Shown here piece after piece: positions 19,902 to 29,828 of a stretch of 64,000 nucleotides of DNA (positions within the stretch are counted from its first letter, which is position 1; each line of letters begins with the position of its first letter). Made by a program: the position numbers and the translations under genes. The DNA lies in NCBI RefSeq assembly GCF_017916325.1, contig NC_090168.1, forward strand, positions 236,192 through 300,191, read 5' to 3'. This DNA comes from Leishmania martiniquensis (Eukaryota; Euglenozoa; Kinetoplastea; Trypanosomatida; Trypanosomatidae). Under the pieces are notes generated by a model. That model did not search any database, had not been told where the DNA came from, and was given only the letters and a program-made list of their open reading frames with translations.

Positions 19902-21935
19902 CTAATGAGCCCCATCTCTTTTGTCCGTCTCGCTTTGCCCCTCACCCGCCGTATCTGGGCTATTTACCACAGTCGCCTCGGTCACGGCTGATGTAACCAC
20001 GCCGACTAGCAAGGCGCGTCGCAGTGTGTCGGAGACGCATAAGCCCTCAATAAACTCCAGCATCTCCTCCTGTGACAATCTCGGCACGCGCTTCGTGTCG
20101 ATAGGCGTTGATGCCACCCCCGCCTCACTCAACGTTGCCGCCGCAGCGGTGCTGCGCTTAGCCTCTGTCACTGAACTGGCCGTTGTGGCCGTTTTGAGAG
20201 ATTCAGAGGACGGTGTAGTGAAGTGGCTGTCTGGTGGAGCGGAGGCCGTCATTGCATCGCGACTACGCTTGGCGCCAGCAGTTCGCTTCTTTTCATGCGG
20301 CACTTCGTCCGCTATGGTGCCGTCAGCCGTCTTGTGCACACAATCAGCGCCATCAAGGGCGGAGAAGGTGAAGTACCGCTCCTCGGCGGATGTCGCATTC
20401 GCCACTGCCGTCATCAGCGACGGATTCACAAGAGGGCCGCTCACTACCGTCGGCATGGGAAGCGTGGCTAAAAGATTCTTGGCAAGCCGCATCTTCTTCT
20501 TGCGTATGGTGATGCGGCCGTTTTCGAGCACCAGGTCAGCGTCGTCGTCTACCCACGTGCGAGTGTTGCCGTTAGTACCACGCGAAGGAGTCTCCAATGC
20601 AACCTCAGAGGTGGGCCCGTCCACGGCAGGTGCGACGGCGCGACTCCCTGGCCTTGACTCACTGTTGACTGCGTCAACCGCTAACATGTCTCGCGGCGCC
20701 TCCTCTGCTGCCTTGCCGCCGTCTACGTTGATGCGCGGCCTGCTGCTGCTACGACTGCTCCACCCAGAGGAGGCGCTCCAGCCATCGTCATCGGTGATGC
20801 CACTGCCAGGTGCCCCTCTAGCTGCAGTCGATGCGAAACTGCTGCGAGGAAAATGCATGGTCGCTGCTGCGGCTGGCCCTGCCCCTGGAGGCAGAGGCGT
20901 GGAAGCTTGGTGACGACTCTGACCTCCTGGGCGGCAGTGCGCCGCTACCTCCTCCTTGCCGAACACGTGGAGCGGCGGTGGCCCGGTGCGCAAAGAGGCC
21001 AGTAACTCCTCCCTCTCAGCCGTAGAGAAGGTGTAGGCAACGCAGCCCCCGTCGAACATGGGGTGACCCGGAGGACCTCGGGCGGCGATCGGCAGCAAGG
21101 AGGGAGGTGGAATCGTCTCCAGCACGAGCGACCGAGGCGTTGCCGATGCCGCTGAATGCAGCTTCTGGGCAAGATGCAGACGGAGTGAGGTAGTTGGAGC
21201 ACCATCGTCGATGGCACTTGGCGATGGCGTGCCATTCGCCAGAGGGGCTGCGGGCGGTATAGGAGGGGGTCTGGAAATAGAGCTTAGAGCGCCATGAAAC
21301 ATGTCGGGTGTGCCACGCTGGATCGCACTCTGAGCATCGGCCGCATCGCTACCCAATGACAGCCCGCCGCCGACCTCTGGAAGAACGTGACGCAGCGCCG
21401 CGGCAACATCTGGGAAGGAGCCGCGAAGGCAGGGCTCCAAGAACTCAGCAGCGAACCCCACCTCCTCCAGCTCCGCCGCCGCCGTTTGAGGAGCAGTGTG
21501 TGCAGGCGAGCAGTGAAGCTTCGCCTCGTGCGTCGAAGACGCACTGCTGTTCCACGGTTCCCCATCCCACATGCCTCGGCGCGCAGCCAATGCGGCCATA
21601 CACATGTGCCGTGCATCCTCGTATGTGATCGACATCGATGATGCCCCATCAGACGACGTATCGAACGCCTCCATGGTGAGAGACGCTGAGTCACCATTGT
21701 ACGACTCTACCAGAGGTCGTTGCGCAAACAGAGGTGCTGTCATCACGCGTCCCGCAACGTCCGGCAGCTGGTTTGCGAGCCGCAGAAGGAGTTCCATATC
21801 CGCCCCGCCATCAGCGGATCCTCCACCGTGAGGAGCGCTGCCGCCCGCGTTGCGAAACGCCGAGGCCGCCTCCATGATCTGGAGGATGCGCAGCGCAGTC
21901 CATGGCGTCAAGACATCACTAACACCATTCAGCAT
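19902..21935 (-). CDS. Conserved hypothetical protein, low complexity
   Basis: This encodes 677 aa and I do not recognise it. The frame runs upstream of the first ATG through a GTG, so ATG 21,935 (MLNGVSDVLTPW) is preferred; a second ATG lies 21 codons in. The N-terminus (WTALRILQIMEAASAFR) and a block around residues 130-190 look folded and helical. The middle is rich in Ser, Ala, Pro and Gly. A basic patch, ITIRKKKMRLAKNLL, lies at about residues 460-500 and could be a nuclear or nucleic-acid contact. The C-terminus has a short acidic helical segment (SQEEMLEFIEGL). It lies in the same polycistronic array as its neighbours. Codon use is GC-rich and coding-like through the whole length. Confidence 0.75.
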   Translation of the reverse strand: MLNGVSDVLTPWTALRILQIMEAASAFRNAGGSAPHGGGSADGGADMELLLRLANQLPDVAGRVMTAPLFAQRPLVESYNGDSASLTMEAFDTSSDGASSMSITYEDARHMCMAALAARRGMWDGEPWNSSASSTHEAKLHCSPAHTAPQTAAAELEEVGFAAEFLEPCLRGSFPDVAAALRHVLPEVGGGLSLGSDAADAQSAIQRGTPDMFHGALSSISRPPPIPPAAPLANGTPSPSAIDDGAPTTSLRLHLAQKLHSAASATPRSLVLETIPPPSLLPIAARGPPGHPMFDGGCVAYTFSTAEREELLASLRTGPPPLHVFGKEEVAAHCRPGGQSRHQASTPLPPGAGPAAAATMHFPRSSFASTAARGAPGSGITDDDGWSASSGWSSRSSSRPRINVDGGKAAEEAPRDMLAVDAVNSESRPGSRAVAPAVDGPTSEVALETPSRGTNGNTRTWVDDDADLVLENGRITIRKKKMRLAKNLLATLPMPTVVSGPLVNPSLMTAVANATSAEERYFTFSALDGADCVHKTADGTIADEVPHEKKRTAGAKRSRDAMTASAPPDSHFTTPSSESLKTATTASSVTEAKRSTAAAATLSEAGVASTPIDTKRVPRLSQEEMLEFIEGLCVSDTLRRALLVGVVTSAVTEATVVNSPDTAGEGQSETDKRDGAH

Positions 21936-23304
21936 GATTAGCACATGCGAAACGATATGCACGCCCGCAGCCTCAAAGGAGCGCCCCGCTGACTATCCTC
22001 CTTTTCCCTCTGGCAAAAGAAGAGAGCCACCAGCGACCGTGCAGCAAACAAGGGAGCGGCAGTTCCGAGCAAGCAGGTACTAAAGTGTATATTGCGTGAC
22101 GCAGCGCTGTCCGCTGCTCATCGATCAGTGTGTGTGCTGAATGGCCAGCGGTGGTTTTCGATCTTGCTCGAATGTCCGCTATCGTGCTATCCTCGGCTTC
22201 TACTCTCCCTCCTCCCAGCTGGCACTGCTGTGAAGCTGGCAAGGGGGAGAGAGATGCGTGATACTGATGGGAAGAGAACAAGCCAAGCAGGCTAGCGGGT
22301 GTCAAATTCCGTACGATAGCCAGAAGGAGCCCTTCTTTTTCTCTTTCGCTCGTTTGGTCGGGAGAAAGTCGGCTCTGTGGAATGTGCAATGGAATCGAAA
22401 AGTGGAACGGGGAGATGGACGACGGACGCGAGTATGAAGGATACACATGGCTTCTAAAAGCACGCTCAAGCAAGTGAATCAGCCCTCCATTCCTGTGTCG
22501 CAGCGTAGGCACACGCTATGGCGCATACGAATGGCCCCACAAAAGGCAGAGGGCGTACCAGAAAACGGGGCAAGCCAGGTGCAGGTGAAATTTTTGAAGT
22601 ACCATGTAGAGATCGTTGCACGCTGGCACCGTGAATGCAAGAGGAGACAGGATCAGGGTTCTCTACCCTTTGGTCCCCTCACATATGGAGCGAGAAAGAG
22701 TCGGGGGGGGATAGGAACCACAGCTACAAAGCCGTATTTTCTTCCCAAAGCGTTAGATCGCTTTCTCCGTGCTGTTACCGCTTCCTCTCCGATAAGCTCC
22801 GAATGTACATGCGTGTGTCTCCCCTCATCGGAATGAAAACCGAAGGTAAGTCAGGACGTGTCTTCGGGGGGGAGGGGGGGGTAAAGAGAAAAGGCCATAA
22901 ACATCGTCTACTCTCCCCCCCACACACACACCCAAATGCAAAGGCGAGTGTAGAGGCGCGGCTATACATGTGTGCTCTAACAAGAAAAGAAAGGAAGTAA
23001 AAAATGAAAGAAGGCGAAGAGCTTCGGAGATGGTCATGAGTACGAAAGAGGACACCTGAAGAAACAAAAATGGTAAAGGGGAAACCGGATGCGGAAAGGG
23101 CGGCGACTAGCAGTGCAACGCCTAATGGATCCCTGAGGTTGTATGTGTCTCGCAAGACATGAGACCAACGAGTCCTTCTCAGCGCTGGATGAAGAAAGCA
23201 GAGAACATTGGTGTACATACCGAAAGCGTAGTGCCTAGACGCCACATTCGCAGCCGCCTCATCTCACCGCTTGTGTGAGCTCTCATCACCGGCGCGCAGC
23301 TCCG
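21936..23304. other. Spacer between the hypothetical gene and CCDC40
   Basis: No gene is supported. G-rich runs lie at about 22,865-22,880 and a CA run at 22,917-22,930. In the minus sense, pyrimidine-rich sequence at 22,170-22,350 may carry the splice acceptor for the gene starting at 21,935. The rest probably holds the CCDC40 3' UTR. Confidence 0.5.
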
Positions 23305-25932
23305 TCATATACTTGTCATAAGGTCCTGCAAGGACGGAGCAAGGTCCGGAAACTGCACCGACAGCTCTTCCATGACATTCGCCACCGCCCGGCGGCCTTC
23401 ATCCAGCCGTGCCGCCTCCGTTGCGGACTCCTCGGGGTAGCACGAGAGCCGGTACGTGCCTGCCTCGCCATCTCTCAGTCGTTGGAGATTGTTCTGCCGC
23501 AGTCGCTTTTCACCCTCGGCCCGATTGCGCTCTTTCTGAGCCGCCGCAATTTGACCCCGCAGATCCTCTATCTGGGTGTCTAGGTTTTGTATGTCGTGCT
23601 GGGTGCGATCCACGTCTGCGGCGATGCGATCCATCTCTGCCATGCTCTCCTTGATCAATTTTTCCTTCTTGCGCGACTCCTGCCGCTTCGCATTTAGCTC
23701 CTTGAAAAGGCGCGCGTTCTCCTTCTCCACAGCGAGCCGAGTAACGATGCCCTTGCTCTTCTGAGACGCTATCTGGATTGCTTTGCCTTTCGTCCGAATG
23801 ACGTCACGATGGTCGATCATCTTCTGCATCTCCTCAATGAGAAACTTCTGCTCGCGCTGCAACTGCGACATTCGCTGCTCCATAAACATGATCTCCTTCT
23901 TCATTTTTTCCATCTCGGCGCACCCTATGGAGGGGTCCAGTGCCATCTCTGTTTCCCGTGCAACTTGCAGCTTTCGTTCCCAGAACATGATGTCCCGCTC
24001 GCAAGCGATGATCTGTTCCATGATGTCCGACTTGACCTGGCGTGTATCTTCCACTTTCTTCTCAAGCTGAATGGCTTCACGTTTTCTTTCCTCAAGTCGC
24101 CGAACGAGATCGTTTTCAAGGAAGAACACGTCGTCAGAGGCGTTCCGCTGAGCACCATCGTTTCGACTGAGCAGCGTGTTTACTCGCTTCATTTCTAGAT
24201 GCATTGCGTTTGATTTGTTCTGCAGCCTTGCCACCTGCTGCTTTCCTTCGTTGATGTTAGCGAGAAGGCGGTCCCTTTTCTGCGTCAAAATGGTGGCCTT
24301 TGCCTGGGCATCAAGGATGGCTTCGTTGATTTCATTCATAGTGTTCTTGTAGTTGACCAACTCCGTCTGAAGTCGGATCCACTCCTGCTGCAGTGCCTCG
24401 TTCTCGCTAGATTTGGAGGTGATGGCTTTGGAAAGGCTGTTTATCGTCGCCTCCAGTGGTCCTACATGATCGCCTTGCAAGTCGCTGTGCGCTGCCAGAA
24501 TCTGCTCATACTGGTGATTGAGTTGGTCAAGCTGATTTTGTTTGCGGTCAATCTCGTCGTTGCGACGGCGGATGTCGACTTGCATCTTTTCGATCATCGA
24601 GCTGCGCGACTGTAGCTCCTTCTCTAGGTCTGCGAGGGTGGTCGCAAGCGTTTCATTGTACGCTTTCGACTGCAGCGTATCCACCCGGATTCGCGCCAAC
24701 TCGTTCTCCATTTGAGTCACCTGCTGCTCCTTTGCGCGGATCGAGTCCCTGATCTTCCGAATGTCCAGCAGCGCCCCTTGGCTCTCTTGCTTCAGCGTGG
24801 ACTCTTTGCTCAGCTGCACCAACACTTCGTTCTCCATTTCAACAATAGCCTTAGCGTGCTTTGCGATCTGCTTTTCCACCTCCGAAAGCTCAGTCACTTT
24901 GCCTTTCATTTTCTGCTCAACAGCCTTGCGCTCTTGCACTGCGCTTGCAATACTCGCTTCCAAGAGCGCATAGGCTTTCGTTGCCTCGTCCTTCTTCGCT
25001 AGGAGCCCATCCATTTGGCGCTCCAAGATGATGATCTCGTTATCGATGCGGGACATGAACGCCGTGAGCTTGGCATTCTCTGTCTGTGCCGTGCGAATGT
25101 CACGACGGTAGCCAGTAATCTCGTTCTCCAGAACAAGCAGTTCATTCTTCTGCTGCTGTAGCGCCTCTTCGGTCTTCCTTACCGCATCCTGCCGCCGCTG
25201 CATGCCGATGAGAGAGCTTCGCCATTGTTGAACAAGCTGCTTCTTCTCCATCACAATAGCCTCCATCTCCAACGTGGCGTCGGCCAATGTCTCCCGTGCT
25301 CGTTTGGTTTCCTCCCGCTGGCTAGCGATCTGCTCATCTAGCGTCGAACTCTCGTTCTCCAGCGTCCTGATCCGTTCCTGCATGGAAAGAATGAGTGAGT
25401 CTTGTCGCAGCTTTGCCTTCTCCAAGTTGGTGATATCATCCTCAGTCTTGTGAGCGGCGCGGCGTTCGAGCTCCACCTCATCCTTCAGCTCTTGATTGAA
25501 TCGCTCCACCTTCATCAACGTCTCCGTCAGCTTCGCCAGCTCGTTTTGGTAGCGAGTGTATTGTTTCTGCATGTCATCAACCTTTTTCTGCGCACTCTCT
25601 GCCGCAGCAGACAGCTCGTCACGCGCACGCAGCTTGCCTTCGTGCTGCTCTTGGATGGCCATATGCTTTTCATGATACCCTTCCAGGCTTTTTTGCAGTC
25701 TTGCAAGGTGCTGCTGGGCATTGTAAAGATCTACGCCACACCCCTCGCGCTCCTTTTCCACACCTGTCAGCTCATTGTTCGTCTCGTGGATCTGTTGCGA
25801 TAGGTCATGCAAGTGTTTCCGCAGCTGCTCCTCAATACGGCGCTGTACCGGTGCGAGAACCTCTGACTCAGGGTCCATCTCAGAAACGTCGCTGTCGCTT
25901 TCGTAAGCGACGCTCTCATTTGGAGACGGCAT
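23305..25932 (-). CDS. CCDC40: Axonemal 96-nm ruler protein CCDC40 (FAP172)
   Basis: This encodes 875 aa, almost entirely coiled coil from about residue 25 to 830. CCDC40 pairs with CCDC39 to form the 96-nm molecular ruler on axonemal doublets that sets the positions of radial spokes, inner dynein arms and the nexin-dynein complex. The family block around residues 645-700 is recognisable: MFWERKLQVARETE, then a Glu-rich MEKMKKEIMFMEQRMSQL segment and a helical stretch, as in vertebrate CCDC40 (FWEKKIQLAKE). The N-terminus is acidic (DSDVSEMDPESE). The start is ATG 25,932. It is shorter than the human protein, which has a long acidic N-terminal region. It lies about 6.6 kb from IFT57 across the strand switch. 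Confidence 0.85.
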   Translation of the reverse strand: MPSPNESVAYESDSDVSEMDPESEVLAPVQRRIEEQLRKHLHDLSQQIHETNNELTGVEKEREGCGVDLYNAQQHLARLQKSLEGYHEKHMAIQEQHEGKLRARDELSAAAESAQKKVDDMQKQYTRYQNELAKLTETLMKVERFNQELKDEVELERRAAHKTEDDITNLEKAKLRQDSLILSMQERIRTLENESSTLDEQIASQREETKRARETLADATLEMEAIVMEKKQLVQQWRSSLIGMQRRQDAVRKTEEALQQQKNELLVLENEITGYRRDIRTAQTENAKLTAFMSRIDNEIIILERQMDGLLAKKDEATKAYALLEASIASAVQERKAVEQKMKGKVTELSEVEKQIAKHAKAIVEMENEVLVQLSKESTLKQESQGALLDIRKIRDSIRAKEQQVTQMENELARIRVDTLQSKAYNETLATTLADLEKELQSRSSMIEKMQVDIRRRNDEIDRKQNQLDQLNHQYEQILAAHSDLQGDHVGPLEATINSLSKAITSKSSENEALQQEWIRLQTELVNYKNTMNEINEAILDAQAKATILTQKRDRLLANINEGKQQVARLQNKSNAMHLEMKRVNTLLSRNDGAQRNASDDVFFLENDLVRRLEERKREAIQLEKKVEDTRQVKSDIMEQIIACERDIMFWERKLQVARETEMALDPSIGCAEMEKMKKEIMFMEQRMSQLQREQKFLIEEMQKMIDHRDVIRTKGKAIQIASQKSKGIVTRLAVEKENARLFKELNAKRQESRKKEKLIKESMAEMDRIAADVDRTQHDIQNLDTQIEDLRGQIAAAQKERNRAEGEKRLRQNNLQRLRDGEAGTYRLSCYPEESATEAARLDEGRRAVANVMEELSVQFPDLAPSLQDLMTSI

Positions 25933-26414
25933 CTTTTCCGTCGATTTCCCCTTATGTCGCTATTGGAATCCTATGAAAAGCGCAAAGAGTCTGAAAGCTG
26001 GCATGAAGCTTAAAGAAGAGAATGAATACGTATGTTAGCCTAAAGATACAAGAAGCAGATTTGATAAAAGGCAGAAGAGCCGAAAGAGAGAAAAGTGGTA
26101 TAAGAGTGACTAAAGACTCATATTTTCACTTTGAGACATAGTGCACAGAGTTTGGCACTCGCTCAAATGCCTCATTACAGAGCCGGTAACAAAAAAAAAG
26201 AACGGAAACACTCACTACCACCCACACCTACGAGTCCCCAAAAGGGGTAAACAAACATCGTTTGTGCGTAGATAGAAGCACAGTACGTTTCGGCCTGCCT
26301 TACAGCTCGATTACCATGCGACAAAAACGGCCACCGCCTTTTCCTTTTTCGACACATTCAGGTGCTTGAGCAACCTCACTGAGAACGAAGAGTGCAGTCA
26401 TGCAAAAAAAACGG
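25933..26414. other. Spacer between CCDC40 and the mS41-like gene
   Basis: No gene is supported. The region is AT-rich compared with the left part of the window. T-rich sense-strand tracts precede the CCDC40 start, and poly-A runs lie at 26,191-26,199 and 26,404-26,411. Confidence 0.5.
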
Positions 26415-26987
26415 TTACTTGGTCGCCACACCAGTCTTCACGGCAAGGCGCGCCTCTTCCTTCACAGCCCACTGCGGCATTTGATTGATTTCGTTATAAT
26501 TAGGGACCGGCGCCTGATCAATGCCGTTCTGATGAGGACGGTACTTTTCCGGCAGCTCCGGTATAACGCGGTAGCTATAGTCTTTCGTCTTGAATTGCTT
26601 GTAATAAAGCCATTCTTCCTTTGTATCATAGTGTTCAGGGGGATTGCCGTTTTGAAAGGCCAAAACTGCGCAACGAATAGCGCGACGTGTGAAAAGTGGT
26701 ACGCCGCGCGTACGAAGCTCGCGCTTGCCACATGTCATCAAATCATTCCAATCTTTGAACGTCGCTTTAAAATCACTCGTCGGGGCTAAGCGGTGAACAT
26801 CAGCCTTTTCCAAAAATACCTCATGGTTTGGCACGTACGATGTCGGTGGCCGAATCACTACGGGTAATAACTCGGAACGCATCGCTGCTTCGATGGGTGC
26901 GAGTTTGCGCGGGTCAGGCATGTACGTGTACTTGTAAGCTTTGTGTGGACCAGTCGTCTGATCCAGAACTCTAGCTGTGTAACGCAT
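26415..26987 (-). CDS. IGR-motif mitochondrial protein, mS41-like (putative)
   Basis: This encodes 190 aa. The upstream part of the frame begins at a TTG and contains the likely splice acceptor, so ATG 26,987 (MRYTARVLDQTT) is the start. The segment from about 55 to 110 (EVFLEKADVHRLAPT, then WNDLMTCGKRELRTRGVPLFTRRAIRCAV) follows the IGR-motif pattern of mitochondrial ribosomal protein mS41 (Fyv4): a leading FL...I/A segment, W-x-x-L, K-x-L-x-x-x-G-(I/V)-P, R-R. The rest is rich in Tyr, Pro and Lys, common in trypanosomatid mitoribosome subunits. It is the first gene of the left cluster, next to the divergent strand switch, and is notably less GC-rich than other genes. The assignment rests on one motif. 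Confidence 0.6.
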   Translation of the reverse strand: MRYTARVLDQTTGPHKAYKYTYMPDPRKLAPIEAAMRSELLPVVIRPPTSYVPNHEVFLEKADVHRLAPTSDFKATFKDWNDLMTCGKRELRTRGVPLFTRRAIRCAVLAFQNGNPPEHYDTKEEWLYYKQFKTKDYSYRVIPELPEKYRPHQNGIDQAPVPNYNEINQMPQWAVKEEARLAVKTGVATK

Positions 26988-26998
26988 TCTGACGCAAC

Positions 26999-27022
26999 CT
27001 ACGAAATGCAACCAAAAAAAAA
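26999..27022 (-). promoter_or_regulatory. Putative spliced-leader acceptor of the mS41-like gene
   Basis: In the minus sense a run of nine Ts is followed by TTGCATTTCGTAG. The AG at 27,000-26,999 would leave an 11-nt 5' UTR before ATG 26,987. Confidence 0.5.
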
Positions 27023-27644
27023 CGCGGCACCGTAGCAGCCAAACCTGATATGAACGAAGGAAGCACGGAACGGGCAGGAGCAGGAGTACTGAATAGAATC
27101 ATTTTCTTTTTTTAGCCTAAGCTATGGGTCATCACCACTTCGTCACCGAGCGCGCGTGGCCTTAGAAGTCAGCATCAGGAAGGACGCTGAAAATCATTCC
27201 TCTTCATCCCATGACACTGTATTGAACAAGCAAAAGCCTTTAGCTCCTCCGCTCTCCGGCTACGACGTGGCTGGGAGAGAGATAAAACTCAATCACCTTG
27301 GATAGCGGGGCAGCACAAGCCTACTCTTAAACGCAACGCAGCAGCCTGAAGTGGCAGAAAGAAAAAGGTATTTCAAAACCTCATTATAGGTGATCTTCGC
27401 GCACCGGAAAGTGCTGACAACCATTCTCTGGAGCACAAGCGACAGAATGATTTTGACTTTATGGCAGTTTTCTAGACAAAGGAGATACGTACGCGCCCGA
27501 AAGATGATTATACCCCCAATGAAATCCATTTTGCCACTTGACAGCGGCTTGCATCTCTTTCCTCCTTCAGGTACACCTCATCCACTTGAGGCGAATCAAT
27601 CACTTAGTAGCAAAGTTGTCGCCATTTACGACCGAATGCATCTC

Positions 27645-28195
27645 TTTCCTCTCCTCCATATCGGCTACACAGCACACCAGCGCAACGCCGCTTCCCCTCT
27701 CCATCCCCGCGCCGCCCTCTCGCAGGCCCGATCCCCTCGCGCAAGGCAGCCGCGTACACACACACACACACTACAGCAGCCCGCAAGGGCTCTGTCATCC
27801 GAGCATCATCGCTGGCACAAGCTACACACACACAACGCCTCGCAGCTCGCCCCGCAGCTGGCACACACCATGCCGGCCGCCACACACAGCGGCCGCCCGC
27901 GGGGGCGGCTCAGGCCCCTCACACAAGTCGGCACTGCGGCTAGGAGGGCAGCACCCACGGAGTCGCGCGGCCGCGCTGCCAATCGCATCCATGGCACTAA
28001 CGCGTCTGCCGTCACTCCGCCCACGTCGCTCCGGCGCCACGCCGCACCGCACCTGACCTCAGACATCCGCGCCGGTACACCGCTCTGAGCTCCCGCTACG
28101 CCGCGGGCGCCACAACCCATGTTGCCATGAGAAGCGCTTCGTCATGGGCAGCGGACGGGATAGGGGAAGGTGGGCGCTGCGTTGGCATCCCCGGA
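27645..28195. repeat. 551-bp dispersed repeat, copy 2 (SIDER-like)
   Basis: This is a near-perfect direct copy of 11,048-11,598 (one substitution seen, C at 27,885). It is a GC-rich island inside the AT-rich strand-switch region, with sharp edges: the left flank ends TGCATCTC and the right flank starts AAGAGAGG. No clear target-site duplication is visible. See copy 1 for the family argument. Confidence 0.85.
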
Positions 28196-29828
28196 AAGAG
28201 AGGTTGCAATGAGTTCTCAAAGGTTGTAGTTGTTCTACCTATCGTCAACTGCTCCATTGTTATGTCGAGAAAATGAAAAGAAGCGGAAGAACCAGAACGT
28301 GGGGGTTATGAAAAGGAAGCAGGTGCTGCCAGTCGAATATTAACCGTTGGTGTTTATTATGTTGTTGAGATTGTTATTGTGCCTTCCAGCTGCTGTCTGC
28401 CGAGTCGCTTTACTGCAAGTTCTGTTTCCGAGGCACGGTTGATGACGCCACTGGAAGTCACGCCCTGAAGTCAGTGAGACAGGTCCCTTCCCAAAGGTAA
28501 AAGAAGCCCAGTCACAGAGTATGAAGTAAAGGTGCATGAATACAACGAATTCGAGCGGAGCTGCATTTTTTCGTTGTTGAACGAAGGCACATCATGGGTG
28601 CAGTCTCGGGGGCACATTGAGTAAAAAGAACGAAACGTTGGATCTCTGTTCCGAATCACTGAATTGAAGAGCCTTCCCCTACAAGAAATGAAGCGCCAGT
28701 GTGGTTTAGTTCGGGAAAAGGTTGTGTCGTGATGTGAAGGGCAGCAGAGCAAATTCTGGACGCAACTCTACCGATCAAAGTGAGTACCTTCCGTTGTTAT
28801 ATGCAAATGTGGGCTAATGAGTAGATTTCGCTTTTCGATGTGCTCGAAAAAAGAGACGGGCTGTTGCTGAGGCACAGCACTGTGTAGGTTGAATCCGGGC
28901 TCCAGGTGTAGTGCTTCTGTGTCAATGTCCTGTGAGCAGCATGACTTGCAGAATTAGGCGCTGCAATCCTTGCCAGCGAAGCAAATACAACATGCATTTT
29001 CTCCTTTATTGGCAGCGTATGGTTAGCGCTGCATTTCACCTCAGGAGCGAGTGAAGTACAAACTATAACGGTTTTACCGTTTTTGCTCATATTCGCACTT
29101 GCCTAGATGCTTTAATGGTGCATAGGGATTGATTGTTTGACAGAATCGCCCTGCTGGTAGGGCAGCCTCTGTATGAGCATGCAGGCATGTTTCTTCCTGT
29201 GCTCCGCCCTTCATTTGCTATTGCCGCACTGAATGGGCATGCAGCAGCTGTATTCACAGAACGTGAAGCTATACCGCTCCTTTGTCGCTTTCGCTCTCCG
29301 CCATCCCCCCCCCGCGCAAAACCTCTTCAGGTGAATGGCGAAGCTGTGAGTGACGCATGAGGGAAAGGATTCGATCGATGGGCTCAGTTACTGTGTGAGA
29401 GCTCAAAGGTTAAAAGGAGCACCCCCTTGCCTACAGTCGCTTGTCGTAAAGAGAAGCGACTTTTCAGGCAAGCATTTTCTGAAAGATTGGGTCACTTGAT
29501 ATAATTTAAATGCGTGCCGGCCTACAACAGCAGAAAGCATGCGTTCGGCGTGATGTGGCATGAATGCTCGCATTGAAGTCTTCACCATTCTTCTCACGCG
29601 CATATCTGTGAAATACACAAGCACGCTAGCAAGATTGCGCCGTGGTACATGCAGAGGCATCTGCAGCGTCGCTTACACCCCTGCCGCACTGCTTTGAGTA
29701 TTTTTCTCATCATCCTCTATTCTTGCTACTGCTACCCGCCATTATCACTGGCGCCGTTCCGCAGAGAAACACAGACTTCGTTGTTTGATACACAGGCATG
29801 AAAACGACGAAAGAAACTGTCAACGCAG

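Larger units (their letters stand above)
26988..29828. other. Divergent strand-switch region
   Basis: The last minus-strand gene starts at 26,987 and the first plus-strand gene at 29,829, so transcription diverges here. In trypanosomatids such regions are the usual sites of Pol II initiation, marked by histone variants and acetylation rather than sequence promoters. Outside the 551-bp repeat at 27,645-28,195 the DNA is visibly AT-richer than the flanks. No tRNA-like or snRNA-like sequence was evident, and no long conserved open frame on either strand. Confidence 0.8.
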
